DNA of 24,383 nt from an uncultured Alphaproteobacteria bacterium (GCA_944391545.1 CALXTZ010000006.1:1-24383); one strand, 5' to 3'; shown: positions 1 through 7,594, counted from the first letter of the stretch. The notes: generated from the letters alone by a model not told the origin. Numbers and translations are program-made.

Positions 1-1387
1 CAGATCCTGCGAGTGGTGTCTCGTGCTATAATTTATCAACAAGCTATGGCTGGATATGTCTTAACCGCGATGAAAATTATGTGGTCGCTCTGGTAATCTT
101 TTCTATACAGGACAAGGAGACTGCATTAATCAATGTACTGAGGGGTGGGATTATGAGGCTATTCCGTTAGCAGATGGATTATATGGATGCACAAAGGATA
201 CATTGAAGTGTGTTCGATGGATGGGTTCCGATCAGGATAATACCTATTCGTGCTATAAAAATAATCTTTTATGTGGTACATGGTGTACCAATGATGGAAA
301 AAATTGTCAATATGGAGAATGTATTCAAGAAGAAACTGATTTTTGCGTGGACAACATGATCTGGAGTCAGGTTAAAGATTTTGGTTATGGATGTTTAAAT
401 GAATTATCTGGCGTTTTTTGTATACCAGATGGTTATGGTTCTGCGTGTTACAACAATCAAAAATTGCTCTGTGGTAAAAATTGTTATACACCAAATGGTA
501 CTGTTAATAGTTGCGCACACTATGGATGTTATGATTATTGTCCAGATGGCTTAACATATACCCGACAAAACAGTATTTATGGTTGTTCAAATGGAAACGG
601 ATTATTTTGTTATCATTATGATAAAACAATTATTTGCCAGTTGAATAACACACAATGCGGTCGCGGTTGTACTGATTATTTTGGTAATGGAGATAAGTGC
701 AAACCATGCCGCGGTGAAAATGCATGCCCCGAGAATACAACTCCACTTTCGACAACGGGATGTTACAATCCGTCATCACATATTACATGCGAATTTCAAT
801 ATTCGTGGTGTTACGATGAAAATCATTATCGCTGTGGAGCAGAATGCCAGATGGATGGCAATGAATGTAAGACCGGTGCTTGTACAAAAGAAGAAGCAAA
901 TTGTCCAGCCGGTACACGGTATACATATATTCAACCTCCAAAACAATATGGTTGTGTTAGTAATACCAATCCCATTATAGCATGTTATAAATCAGGAGAT
1001 TCATTTACATGTTATAAAGATTGGACACTCTGTGGTAGTAATTGTACAGATTATACAGGAGCCGGATGTTCTGATTGTCAAATTAAAGATGATGAAATAA
1101 TCATATGTCCCGAAGGAACAAGTTATCAACCAACAACGGGCTTATGCACTTCTCCAGATACAACTATGGGATGTGTCCAAAACAATGCTTCTTGGGATTG
1201 TATAACTTGTGCTATCGGGTCAACTTACGGTGACTTAGGTAATGGAAAATATGGTTGTATCAATGATAATGGGACAAAATGTTATCCAGAAAATGATACC
1301 TTTACATGTATAAAAAATGGAGTTATTTGTGGAACTGGATGCCTCGAAACTGGAACTGGTGGTTCTTGCAATAATGGATGCGTATAA
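1..1387 (+). CDS. Secreted Cys-rich repeat protein, 3' part only, with an apparent -1 frameshift
   Basis: The 5' end lies outside the window. Coding continues from frame 3 (positions 3 to about 76) into frame 2 (about 74 to the TAA at 1385-1387). Adding one A to the AAAA run at 73-76 joins the frames and restores an LCG motif like those downstream. The protein consists of about seven units of 45-65 residues, each opening with (Y/T/M)GC and carrying C-Y, C-Y-K, LCG-x2-C, G-x2-C and C-P-x-G type motifs. It has no hydrophobic segment in view and ends in a Cys-Val tail. Even, dense Cys spacing suggests a disulphide-rich exported protein. By analogy with the two pilin-like Cys-rich proteins downstream, the missing start may carry a prepilin-like signal; this is inference. 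The gene is AT-richer than the ribosomal genes beside it. Function is not recognised. Confidence 0.7.
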
Positions 1388-1392
1388 AAGTC

Positions 1393-1420
1393 TTGACTCT
1401 TTTTTAAAAAAAAGTATAAT
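1393..1420 (+). promoter_or_regulatory. Sigma70-type promoter for rpsF operon
   Basis: TTGACT at 1393-1398 and a perfect TATAAT at 1415-1420 are separated by 16 bases. Transcription would start near 1427, about 107 bases before rpsF. The promoter starts 6 bases after the stop codon of the Cys-rich gene, so it sits right at that gene's 3' end. Confidence 0.8.
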
Positions 1421-1421
1421 G

Positions 1422-1483
1422 CACCTTCGATAGCTCCTTGTCTACCCAAAGGGGTCGACTATGCCACAAGCTTTCGTAAGGTG
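1422..1483 (+). promoter_or_regulatory. Structured leader of the rpsF operon, possible bS6:bS18 autoregulatory site
   Basis: The region upstream of rpsF forms a long imperfect hairpin: CACCTT (1422-1427) with AAGGTG (1478-1483), CGA (1428-1430) with TCG (1474-1476), and AGC plus TTGT (1432-1441, bulge TCC at 1435-1437) with ACAAGCT (1466-1472). A smaller hairpin with CCC/GGG lies in its loop. rpsF operons in many bacteria carry a leader bound by the bS6:bS18 complex. Whether this is that motif was not established here. The outer 6-bp stem lies at or just before the predicted transcription start, so only the inner part may be in the RNA. Confidence 0.4.
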
Positions 1484-1533
1484 GTTTTACTAAAGTTTAA
1501 AGAAGTGGCCGAGATATCCAAAAGGAGAAGACT

Positions 1534-1911
1534 ATGTCTTTTTATGAACATGTATTTATTGCACGTCAAGACTTGGCTCCTGCTCAAGTAGAAGAACTCA
1601 CGAACAAATATGCGGGCGTGATCGAATCGATGGGCGGCAAAGTCACAAAACGTGAAGATTGGGGTTTACGCAACCTCGCTTACCGGATTAAGAAAAACCG
1701 GAAAGGTTATTATGTATTGATGAACATCGATGCACCGGCAGAAGCTGTGAAAGAAATGGAACGGCTGATTCGGATTGATGAAGACATCATCCGTCACCTG
1801 ACCGTTAAAGTTGATCAATTGGAAGAAGGCCCGTCCGTCATGTTGGCGCCGAAATCCAGCAGAAAATCCGAAGATTCTCTGTTAGACCCTGAAGAAAGAG
1901 AGGAATTCTAA
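1534..1911 (+). CDS. rpsF: Small ribosomal subunit protein bS6
   Basis: A 125-residue protein beginning MSFYEHVFIARQDL, the typical bS6 opening. The body shows the expected pattern: a strand, the helix around residues 18-33, a Gly-Gly-Lys turn, then WGLRNLAYRIKKNRKGYY, the RNA-facing core. It ends in a charged, probably disordered tail (about residues 100-125). bS6 binds the central domain of 16S rRNA together with bS18. The start has a clear AAAGGAGAAG ribosome site at 1521-1530. The gene's TAA shares its last A with the ATG of rpsR (TAATG at 1909-1913), so the two are translationally coupled, in keeping with their joint binding. It is first in rpsF-rpsR-rplI under a strong promoter. Identification is secure. 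Confidence 0.97.
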   Translation: MSFYEHVFIARQDLAPAQVEELTNKYAGVIESMGGKVTKREDWGLRNLAYRIKKNRKGYYVLMNIDAPAEAVKEMERLIRIDEDIIRHLTVKVDQLEEGPSVMLAPKSSRKSEDSLLDPEEREEF

Positions 1912-2153
1912 TGCAAGAAGTTCGTCATTCATTCTTTCGTCGTTCAAAGTCCTGCCCGTTTTCCGGCAAAAACGCTTTGACGATTGATTACAAAGATGTC
2001 AAATTATTGTCTCGTTTTATCTCTGAACGCGGCAAGATTGTTCCTTCCAGAATCTCTGCTGTTTCCGCGAAGAAGCAACGTGAATTGGCTAAAGCCATTA
2101 AGCGGGCTCGTTTTTTAGCCTTGTTGCCGTTCGTTTCCGGTTCCGAAAACTAG
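1911..2153 (+). CDS. rpsR: Small ribosomal subunit protein bS18
   Basis: An 80-residue basic protein of normal bS18 length. It has the family core from about residue 26: DYKDVKLLSRFISERGKI, then ISAVSAKKQRELAKAIKRAR, then FLALLPF near the end. bS18 binds bS6 and the central domain of 16S rRNA in the 30S platform. The start codon overlaps the rpsF stop by one base, so it probably depends on re-initiation by the same ribosome. The N-terminal 20 residues are basic and Ser/Phe-rich. rplI follows after 10 bases. Identification is secure. Confidence 0.97.
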   Translation: MQEVRHSFFRRSKSCPFSGKNALTIDYKDVKLLSRFISERGKIVPSRISAVSAKKQRELAKAIKRARFLALLPFVSGSEN

Positions 2154-2163
2154 GAGGGATGCC

Positions 2164-2727
2164 ATGGAAGTTATTTTATTAGAACGTATTGAACGTTTGG
2201 GTCAAATGGGGGACGTTGTCAAAGTAAAGACCGGGTATGCCCGCAACTATTTATTGCCGCAAAAAAAGGCTTTGCGTTCCACGAAAGAAAACCTGGCTTA
2301 TTTTGAAAGCCAAAGAGCTGAATTGGAAGCGCGTAACCTGCAACGGCGTCAAGAAGCCGAAAAAGTGGCGGAAACCATCAAAGACTTGGCGGTCGTTTTG
2401 GTTCGTCAAGCTGCCGAATCGGGTCAATTGTACGGTTCCGTTACGGCCAGAGACATTCACGATGCGTTGCGCGACATGAATGTCAAATTGGAAAGACATC
2501 AAATTGACTTGCCGCAACCGTTGAAAAACGTCGGTGTCTATGATGTCCGTATCGTGTTACACCCGGATGTGGCTGAAAAAATCAAAGTCACGGTGGCGCG
2601 CAGCCAGGAAGAATCGGTTCGTTTGACCAATTCTTACAATGCTGATTTGGTAAAACCGGTTGAAATCGAAGAAAAGACAGAAGAAGTCGTTGTCGAAGAA
2701 AAACCGGCGGAAGAAAAAGCTGAATAA
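2164..2727 (+). CDS. rplI: Large ribosomal subunit protein bL9
   Basis: The protein opens with MEVILLERIERLGQMGDVVK and continues through GYARNYLLPQKKAL, the N-terminal rRNA-binding domain of bL9. A long central helix (about residues 45-80) connects to the C-terminal domain with the GQLYGSVTARDI segment. Beyond about residue 155 it has an acidic Glu/Val/Lys tail, making it 187 residues against about 150 in E. coli; such tails are common in alphaproteobacterial bL9. The ribosome site AGGAGGGA lies at 2153-2160, overlapping the end of rpsR. An earlier ATG at 2160 is out of frame and soon meets a stop, so the ATG at 2164 is the start. Confidence 0.96.
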   Translation: MEVILLERIERLGQMGDVVKVKTGYARNYLLPQKKALRSTKENLAYFESQRAELEARNLQRRQEAEKVAETIKDLAVVLVRQAAESGQLYGSVTARDIHDALRDMNVKLERHQIDLPQPLKNVGVYDVRIVLHPDVAEKIKVTVARSQEESVRLTNSYNADLVKPVEIEEKTEEVVVEEKPAEEKAE

Positions 2728-2754
2728 TTTGGAATAAACATCTAGCGAACACGT

Positions 2755-2773
2755 AAAGGAGGGATGTAAAATA
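2755..2773 (+). promoter_or_regulatory. Extended Shine-Dalgarno, start-stop AUGUAA and AUA start of rpsU
   Basis: AAAGGAGGGA at 2755-2764 is nearly a full complement of the 16S rRNA 3' end. It runs directly into ATG-TAA at 2764-2769, too close to the Shine-Dalgarno to be efficient and ended at once by its own stop. The in-frame first codon of rpsU is ATA at 2771-2773, at normal spacing. No ATG, GTG or TTG in the rpsU frame exists at a usable position. Confidence 0.65.
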
Positions 2774-2977
2774 GTTCAAGTTATTGTCCGCGAAAACAAT
2801 GTAGAACAAGCGCTCAAGGCATTGAAAAAGAAAATGCAGCGCGAAGGTCTCTTTCGCGAAATGAAACTCCGGCGGAACTTCGAAAAGCCATCTGAAAAGA
2901 AAAAACGTGAAAAAGCAGAAGGCATTCGTCGTGCTCGCAAAATCGAAAGAAAACGGAAATGGTCCGAAGGATACTAA
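2771..2977 (+). CDS. rpsU: Small ribosomal subunit protein bS21, apparent AUA start codon
   Basis: From position 2774 the reading frame gives VQVIVRENNVEQALKALKKK and continues through MQREGLFREMKLRRNFEKPS to a basic end, TAA at 2975-2977. This is a full-length bS21 of 68 codons, a helical protein near the 16S rRNA 3' end and anti-Shine-Dalgarno. Family members begin Met-Val-Gln-Val, but here the Met codon reads ATA. No alternative in-frame ATG/GTG/TTG lies between the upstream stop and the conserved N-terminus; the first internal ATG would remove a third of the protein. A single G-to-A change would explain it, as would genuine AUA initiation aided by the very strong Shine-Dalgarno. Standard gene finders would miss or shorten this gene. 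It sits 43 bases after rplI and is followed by a terminator. Confidence 0.88.
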   Translation: MVQVIVRENNVEQALKALKKKMQREGLFREMKLRRNFEKPSEKKKREKAEGIRRARKIERKRKWSEGY

Positions 2978-2988
2978 TCCGTTAACAG

Positions 2989-3015
2989 AAAAGCCGCTCA
3001 CACGAGCGGCTTTTT
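2989..3015 (+). terminator. Rho-independent terminator after rpsU
   Basis: AGCCGCTC (2992-2999), loop ACAC, GAGCGGCT (3004-3011), then T residues to 3015. A GC-rich 8-bp stem with A-tract before and T-tract after closes the rpsF-rpsR-rplI-rpsU unit. Confidence 0.92.
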
Positions 3016-3017
3016 GA

Positions 3018-3046
3018 TTGACAATTCATTGGGAAACCCTTATGCT
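3018..3046 (+). promoter_or_regulatory. Promoter for the pilin-like Cys-rich gene
   Basis: A perfect TTGACA at 3018-3023, 17-base spacer, TATGCT at 3041-3046. It begins 3 bases after the T-tract of the preceding terminator. Transcription would begin near 3053, leaving an AT-rich leader of about 108 bases before the start codon. Confidence 0.65.
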
Positions 3047-3160
3047 TAATAAGCTAAAGGATAGGATTCTTTTTAATTTGTTGTTTGAGCGTCGTTAAAA
3101 ATTATATTATTCTTAAATATTATTTGGAAATAAACTCTTTTTATTTTTAAGGAGGAACAT

Positions 3161-5182
3161 ATGATAAAGCGAAAACAAACTGGCAAAAGTATGATTGAGA
3201 TGTTAGCTGTTCTAGCAGTTATTGGTGTTCTATCCATAATAGCCTTGGCCGGGTTTACATACGCAATGAACAAGCATCGAGCGAATGAAACGATTTTTGA
3301 TGTCATGTTGCGCGGTAGTAATGTCCCGATGATAGATGAAAACTATACCCAAAGACCGGCAGGATATGAATTCACATTTCCAAGTTTAGGGCAAGATGAC
3401 GGACGAATGGGGACATACTATGCAATGACGACATGGAAAGATGACGGCAGTTCATATTTTGTTGAAGTAACAGAAGTCCCAAATGCTGTTTGCGAAATAA
3501 TTTTAAAAATGGATCCACCTGATATTAACCAAATTATTGTAGAGGGGGAAACTTATGAAGGGAACAGCCAAATTTGCGGATCAAATACAACTGCAACAAT
3601 GATCTTTTGCTTTGGCGAAGATGGTTCCGTTTGCCAAGGAAATATGTCATCCGGAGGCTCCGGCTCAAGTTCTGGTTCAGGAGAGCAAGAAGAAGCATGT
3701 GATATTGATTTGCGCCCCACATTATGTCATGAATGTCGAGATGGCATTTGGACGGATACATGTACGGGGACAGAAGTGTGCGAAAATGGAACATGTATCA
3801 GTAAATGTCCGCCCTGTTATAAAATTGACGGAGAAGGAAATTGCTTGCCAAATACATCGACACAAGAATGCTGTGAAAACTTTGGCTCTACTTGGATTGA
3901 CGGTTCCTGTCAAACGCCTTGTGCTGAAGAAGAACAATTATGTACCAACGGAAATGAATACTGGTGTTGTAAAAGCGGTCAACATTGTGGAACTGAAACC
4001 GGCCAATGTTGTTTAGGTGAAAAATGCTGCCCTAATCACCAAACACCTTATTGCTCTTTTTATGATTCGGTAACGGGCGAGTGTAAAGAAGAACAATGTT
4101 GCACAGGAAATGCTGCCTCTTTTGACGGATTGGATATTTGTTGCTCTGCCGAAGAAACCCCTTTTTGTGGATCTTTCAGTATAGACGGAACATGTACTTC
4201 CCGCGGTTGCTGTTCTAGCACTTCTTCACCGATGTGCGTATCTTATTATGAAAATAATATTTGTGAAAAACAAATATGTTGTTCTGATGGAACTAAACCC
4301 ATCTGTGCCACATTCCAATCAGATGGTTCTTGTGGCAGTTCTACCTGTTGTGAAGAAAGTAGTACTTCTTATTGTACAGCTTACTATGATAATGGTCAGT
4401 GCAAAAAACAAAGCTGCTGCCCAAGTTCTTTTAAAATCATAGCATATCAAGACAAAGACAGAACAATTGATGTATGCTGCGCTTCTGATTTTTCACCTTT
4501 CTGCGAAAAAGAGGGAACTGACGGTTATTGTCAAGAAACAGGATGCTGCGGTGGAGAATATCATGAAGTTAAATCATATGATGATGGTACTTATCAACAA
4601 CAAATATGTTGTAGGAAAACAGAAGAGCCTTATTGTTGGGTTTACGAAAATGGAGTATGTTCACATGTAGCTTGCTGCCAGGAAGGAAATGTCGGGTGTT
4701 TCAGTTACGATGAAAATAATCGATGCCTCAACCAAAACTGTTGTACATACAACCAAGTTCTTAAGTCATATACTGATGGTAAAAACCAATTTAATGTTTG
4801 TTGTGAACCGGATGAATCTGTATTTTGTGCTCGTTATAATAAGGATGGTTCCTGTCATCTAGCTTTGTGTTGTGCTGGCACCCCTTATTGCCGAACCTAT
4901 GATATGGACGGTAATTGTACAGGATATGGATGTTGTGACTCCGGAGAACCCTACTGTTCAAGTTACTACGCACATGGTACTTGTTATATGCAACAGTGCT
5001 GCACAGGGACACCTTACTGTTATAATTATAACTCATCAGGGCAGTGTTTGGATCAGGCCTGTTGCACTAATGGGTCTATTTATTGTATTTTATACGATGA
5101 AAATGACCAGTGTCAAGAAGAAGCCTGTTGTGCCGGAACGGTAACACAGGTTGATGGGAAAGATGTGTGTTCCGTGTCATAA
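3161..5182 (+). CDS. Pilin-like secreted protein with a long Cys-Cys repeat array
   Basis: A 673-residue protein with a strong AAGGAGG ribosome site (3149-3155). The N-terminus MIKRKQTG/KSMIEM looks like a type IV prepilin: basic leader, Gly8 before the cut, Glu13 at +5, then a hydrophobic helix to about residue 34. The +1 residue is Lys rather than the usual Phe or Met. Residues about 35-160 form a pilin-like globular region with one Cys pair. A Ser/Gly linker (about 163-175) leads to a Cys-rich array to the C-terminus containing 21 Cys-Cys doublets, spaced mostly 18-30 residues, in the pattern CC-x(n)-(P)YC-x2/3-Y-x3-G-x-C-x4-CC. The array resembles small disulphide modules such as knottins or granulins in spacing only. 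It is likely exported by a type II secretion or type IV pilus-like machine and displayed or released outside. Function is unknown; adhesion or defence against the host are guesses. Confidence 0.85.
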   Translation: MIKRKQTGKSMIEMLAVLAVIGVLSIIALAGFTYAMNKHRANETIFDVMLRGSNVPMIDENYTQRPAGYEFTFPSLGQDDGRMGTYYAMTTWKDDGSSYFVEVTEVPNAVCEIILKMDPPDINQIIVEGETYEGNSQICGSNTTATMIFCFGEDGSVCQGNMSSGGSGSSSGSGEQEEACDIDLRPTLCHECRDGIWTDTCTGTEVCENGTCISKCPPCYKIDGEGNCLPNTSTQECCENFGSTWIDGSCQTPCAEEEQLCTNGNEYWCCKSGQHCGTETGQCCLGEKCCPNHQTPYCSFYDSVTGECKEEQCCTGNAASFDGLDICCSAEETPFCGSFSIDGTCTSRGCCSSTSSPMCVSYYENNICEKQICCSDGTKPICATFQSDGSCGSSTCCEESSTSYCTAYYDNGQCKKQSCCPSSFKIIAYQDKDRTIDVCCASDFSPFCEKEGTDGYCQETGCCGGEYHEVKSYDDGTYQQQICCRKTEEPYCWVYENGVCSHVACCQEGNVGCFSYDENNRCLNQNCCTYNQVLKSYTDGKNQFNVCCEPDESVFCARYNKDGSCHLALCCAGTPYCRTYDMDGNCTGYGCCDSGEPYCSSYYAHGTCYMQQCCTGTPYCYNYNSSGQCLDQACCTNGSIYCILYDENDQCQEEACCAGTVTQVDGKDVCSVS

Positions 5183-5316
5183 ACTTCCACGAGTTAACAC
5201 AAGTTGTAATAATCGTCCCGAACTTTGTTCGTCAGCCTTAAAGCTTCGCAAACCTTACGGCTGAGTGGATTATCTACATCTACCTGCCTACACCGGCGCT
5301 GTTACGGTCGAACCAT
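5183..5316 (+). other. Non-coding stretch with successive hairpins, possible small RNA
   Basis: No convincing gene lies between the pilin-like stop and the terminator at 5317. The stretch contains CGAAC-TTT-GTTCG (5219-5231), TCAGCC (5232-5237) pairing with GGCTGA (5259-5264), and ACCG (5292-5295) pairing with CGGT (5305-5308). Hairpins followed by a terminator suggest a small RNA, a processed 3' UTR of the upstream gene, or an intergenic repeat. No clear promoter was seen. Confidence 0.3.
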
Positions 5317-5343
5317 AAAAAAGCGGGTTTAAAGCCCGCTTTT
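5317..5343. terminator. Bidirectional terminator
   Basis: AAAAAAGCGGG (5317-5327), loop TTTAAAG, CCCGCTTTT (5335-5343). A-tracts and T-tracts on both sides let it work for the plus-strand Cys-rich gene and for the minus-strand small gene ending at 5347. Confidence 0.88.
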
Positions 5344-5346
5344 CAT

Positions 5347-5622
5347 TTAATCCATATCTTGTTCTTCATCCTGAATGCGCTTTTCGATTTTAGCAATCTT
5401 CATTTCACACGCTTTGGATAATTCGGCCTGATTATGCGCATCCGACCATTCTTTGACTTCACGCAAAACCGCCAACTTTTGAATATCCAAGCTATGCAAA
5501 ATATCATGCAAATGATCCGGCATCAACGGCCAAACCGGTTTCAAAGCATGATGAAAATGCGCTTTTCCTTTTTCTTCGGATGCACAATCACACGGATTGC
5601 ATCCGCATTTTTCTTGATTCAT
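5347..5622 (-). CDS. Small protein with an N-terminal Cys cluster, function unknown
   Basis: A 91-residue protein. The start was set at the ATG at 5622 because AAAGGAG lies 6 bases upstream on the minus strand; a longer reading to 5658 would place this ribosome site inside the coding region. The N-terminus reads MNQEKCGCNPCDCASEE, four Cys in the pattern C-x-C-x2-C-x-C, which could bind a metal ion. A His-rich stretch follows (HFHHALKPVWPLMPDHLHD), then about 50 mostly helical, charged residues ending in an acidic tail. There is no signal peptide or membrane segment, so it is probably cytoplasmic. It shares a bidirectional terminator with the pilin-like gene and diverges from dnaB. The family was not recognised; a metal-binding regulator or chaperone is possible but unproven. 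Confidence 0.75.
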   Translation of the reverse strand: MNQEKCGCNPCDCASEEKGKAHFHHALKPVWPLMPDHLHDILHSLDIQKLAVLREVKEWSDAHNQAELSKACEMKIAKIEKRIQDEEQDMD

Positions 5623-5721
5623 TTTAATCTCCTTTCTTAAAAAGTCATCTCCCTTCAATCACATGGGGTGAATCGCCGGCATCGGCAATAAGACCAAAGC
5701 ATAGGCCTTTTAAAATTTTCA

Positions 5722-5750
5722 TAGACTTTTCCCACATTTCAGATTACATT
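5722..5750 (+). promoter_or_regulatory. Possible dnaB promoter
   Basis: TAGACT at 5722-5727, 17-base spacer, TACATT at 5745-5750, each matching consensus at four of six bases. It lies 29 bases before the dnaB start, in the divergent interval with the small Cys-cluster gene. Confidence 0.4.
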
Positions 5751-5779
5751 AAAAGAAATGTAAAAAAGGATTCAAAACA

Positions 5780-7234
5780 ATGGAAAAGTCAGACCAAATG
5801 CGGATTCCGCCGCAAAGTTTGGAAGCAGAACAAGCGCTTATCGGTGCGATTCTCACCAACAACCGCGCGATGGAAAAAGTGGTTGAATTTTTAAAACCGG
5901 AACATTTTGCCAGTGCTGTTCACAGCAAAATCTTTGCTGCCTGCCAAACTCTGTTAGAGCGCGGGCGACTGGCCGATCCGATTACGTTAAAAGAATATTT
6001 TGCCAACGACGGAACATTGGATGATGTCGGCGGTCAGGAATATATTTTCAAACTGGCTAACGCGTCAACGACGATTATTAACGCCGGCGATTACGGTAAA
6101 CAAATTTTTGACCGTTATTTGCGCCGCCAACTCATCGGATTAGGAACCGAAATTGTTAATGACGCCTTTGATATTAATTTAGACAATGACAGTAACAAGC
6201 AAATTGAAAATGCCGAAAAAATGTTGTACGAACTGGCGAACGAAGGCGAATTGGAAGGTGGCCCTTCTCCGTTTTCCGTCGGATTAAAACAAGCGGTTGA
6301 AAGCGCAGAAAAAGCCATGCGCAACCCGAGCGGCATTTCGGGACTGCCGACGGGGCTTATCGACATGGATAAATTAATGGGAGGTCTTCACAATTCCGAC
6401 TTATTGATTTTGGCGGGACGGCCGGCCATGGGAAAGACGGCTTTGGCAACCTGCATCGCATTTAACGTCGCGCGCAAAATGCAAGAAGAAAATAAAAAAT
6501 CCGATACCAAACAAGGGGTTGCTTTTTTCTCGTTAGAAATGTCGGCAGAACAATTAGCGGGTCGGATTTTATCCACTTATACACACATTGGCGGCCAAGC
6601 CATGCGTACCGGTAAATTAACCGGAGAACAATTTGATGAAATTGCCGGTGCGTTAAGCATGCTTAATTCTTTGCCGCTTTACATTGATGATACGCCGGGC
6701 ATCACGGTCAACACTATTAAAAACCGGGCCAGACGATTAAAACGCGACAAAGAAAAAGGCCTCGGACTGATTGTCATTGACTATTTGCAATTGATTTCCG
6801 GCAGCGGGCGCAGCGAAAACCGGGTACAGGAATTATCCGAAATCACACGGGCTTTGAAAATCATGGCCAAAGAATTAAACGTCCCGGTTTTGGTTTTATC
6901 ACAACTTTCTCGTTTAGTGGAACAACGTGACAATAAACGGCCGCAATTATCCGACTTGCGTGAATCCGGATCTATTGAACAAGACGCCGACATTGTGATG
7001 TTCGTTTATCGGGAAGCGTATTATTTGGAAAATGATGCACCGGTTCAACGGCCTAAAGAAACGCAGGAAGCTTTTCAAAAACGCATTTTGGAGTGGGAGC
7101 AAAAGAAAATTGACTTGGCCAAACGCGCCGAAGCCATCGTTTCCAAACAACGTCACGGTCCGACCGGAACCGTTCACTTGTTCTTTGACGGACAATTCAC
7201 GGAATTCGGCAATTTAGAGCAAGAAAATACTTAA
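5780..7234 (+). CDS. dnaB: Replicative DNA helicase DnaB
   Basis: A 484-residue protein of standard DnaB length. The N-terminal domain begins near residue 8 with IPPQSLEAEQALIGAIL. The RecA-like helicase domain has Walker A GRPAMGKT (213-220), the SLEMS motif (251-255), Walker B with LIVIDYLQLIS (Asp334), and SQLSR followed by RPQLSDLRESGSIEQDAD. The C-terminal part contains KQRHGPTGTV. DnaB is the hexameric ring helicase that unwinds DNA ahead of the replication fork. No intein or break is seen. In many bacteria dnaB follows rplI closely; here rpsU, the pilin-like gene and a small minus-strand gene lie between, suggesting insertion of accessory genes. Its stop overlaps that of the decayed convergent gene by TTAA (7231-7234). 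Confidence 0.97.
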   Translation: MEKSDQMRIPPQSLEAEQALIGAILTNNRAMEKVVEFLKPEHFASAVHSKIFAACQTLLERGRLADPITLKEYFANDGTLDDVGGQEYIFKLANASTTIINAGDYGKQIFDRYLRRQLIGLGTEIVNDAFDINLDNDSNKQIENAEKMLYELANEGELEGGPSPFSVGLKQAVESAEKAMRNPSGISGLPTGLIDMDKLMGGLHNSDLLILAGRPAMGKTALATCIAFNVARKMQEENKKSDTKQGVAFFSLEMSAEQLAGRILSTYTHIGGQAMRTGKLTGEQFDEIAGALSMLNSLPLYIDDTPGITVNTIKNRARRLKRDKEKGLGLIVIDYLQLISGSGRSENRVQELSEITRALKIMAKELNVPVLVLSQLSRLVEQRDNKRPQLSDLRESGSIEQDADIVMFVYREAYYLENDAPVQRPKETQEAFQKRILEWEQKKIDLAKRAEAIVSKQRHGPTGTVHLFFDGQFTEFGNLEQENT

Positions 7235-7594
7235 TTCCAAAATACGTTGCCGGGTTTATAAAAATACCGTTTGTCTTGATTTAGGATGACGGCGATTTCA
7301 TCCGAATGCTTCATCATCACTTCATTCAATCGTTCGGGCTGGGCGGCCATGTTCCAAAAAAGCTTCGGATAATCGGGAAAGGCCACCATCGTTGTTAAAG
7401 AAGCGAAAAATGCCGTTTTGAGCCATCTGCGTCAAAGCAATTCTGTCTCTGTCTTTGCCTTCAACAACAATATGGCAACGCAGCAAAGCATACATATCCG
7501 TCAACCGATTCAACTCTGTCACGGCATCTTGAGCCGTTTGAGGTGTCATATTTTTAAAATCCAACCAAAAATACTTTTGATTGATGTCCGGCAT
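7231..7594 (-). pseudogene. Frameshifted hypothetical gene (downstream module of a decayed locus)
   Basis: The minus-strand frame opens at ATG 7594 and reads soluble, protein-like sequence (MPDINQKYFWLDFKNM and on) until Asn-Gly-Ile-Phe near 7406. There the frame runs on as a low-quality tail, while the next frame continues sensibly with SLTTMVAFPDYPKLFWNMAA and ends GNVFWN at TAA 7231-7233. Removing one T from the TTTTT run (7406-7410 on the plus strand) joins both into about 120 residues. The gene is convergent with dnaB and overlaps its stop. A TAA directly precedes the ATG, so this module may once have been part of a longer protein with the remnant upstream. The family is not recognised. 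Confidence 0.55.

Noticed and set aside
203..1387. Reading the first Cys-rich gene as starting at TTG 203
   Set aside because: Repeat-type Cys-rich sequence continues upstream of 203 in the same frame to about 74 and then in frame 3 to the window edge; no ribosome site precedes 203.
2764..2769. ATG at 2764 as the rpsU start
   Set aside because: It is out of frame with bS21 and followed at once by TAA, and lies too close to the Shine-Dalgarno.
3161..5182. Regular repeats considered as a CRISPR array
   Set aside because: Periodicity comes from codon-level Cys repeats in one long reading frame; there are no identical repeats with unique spacers.
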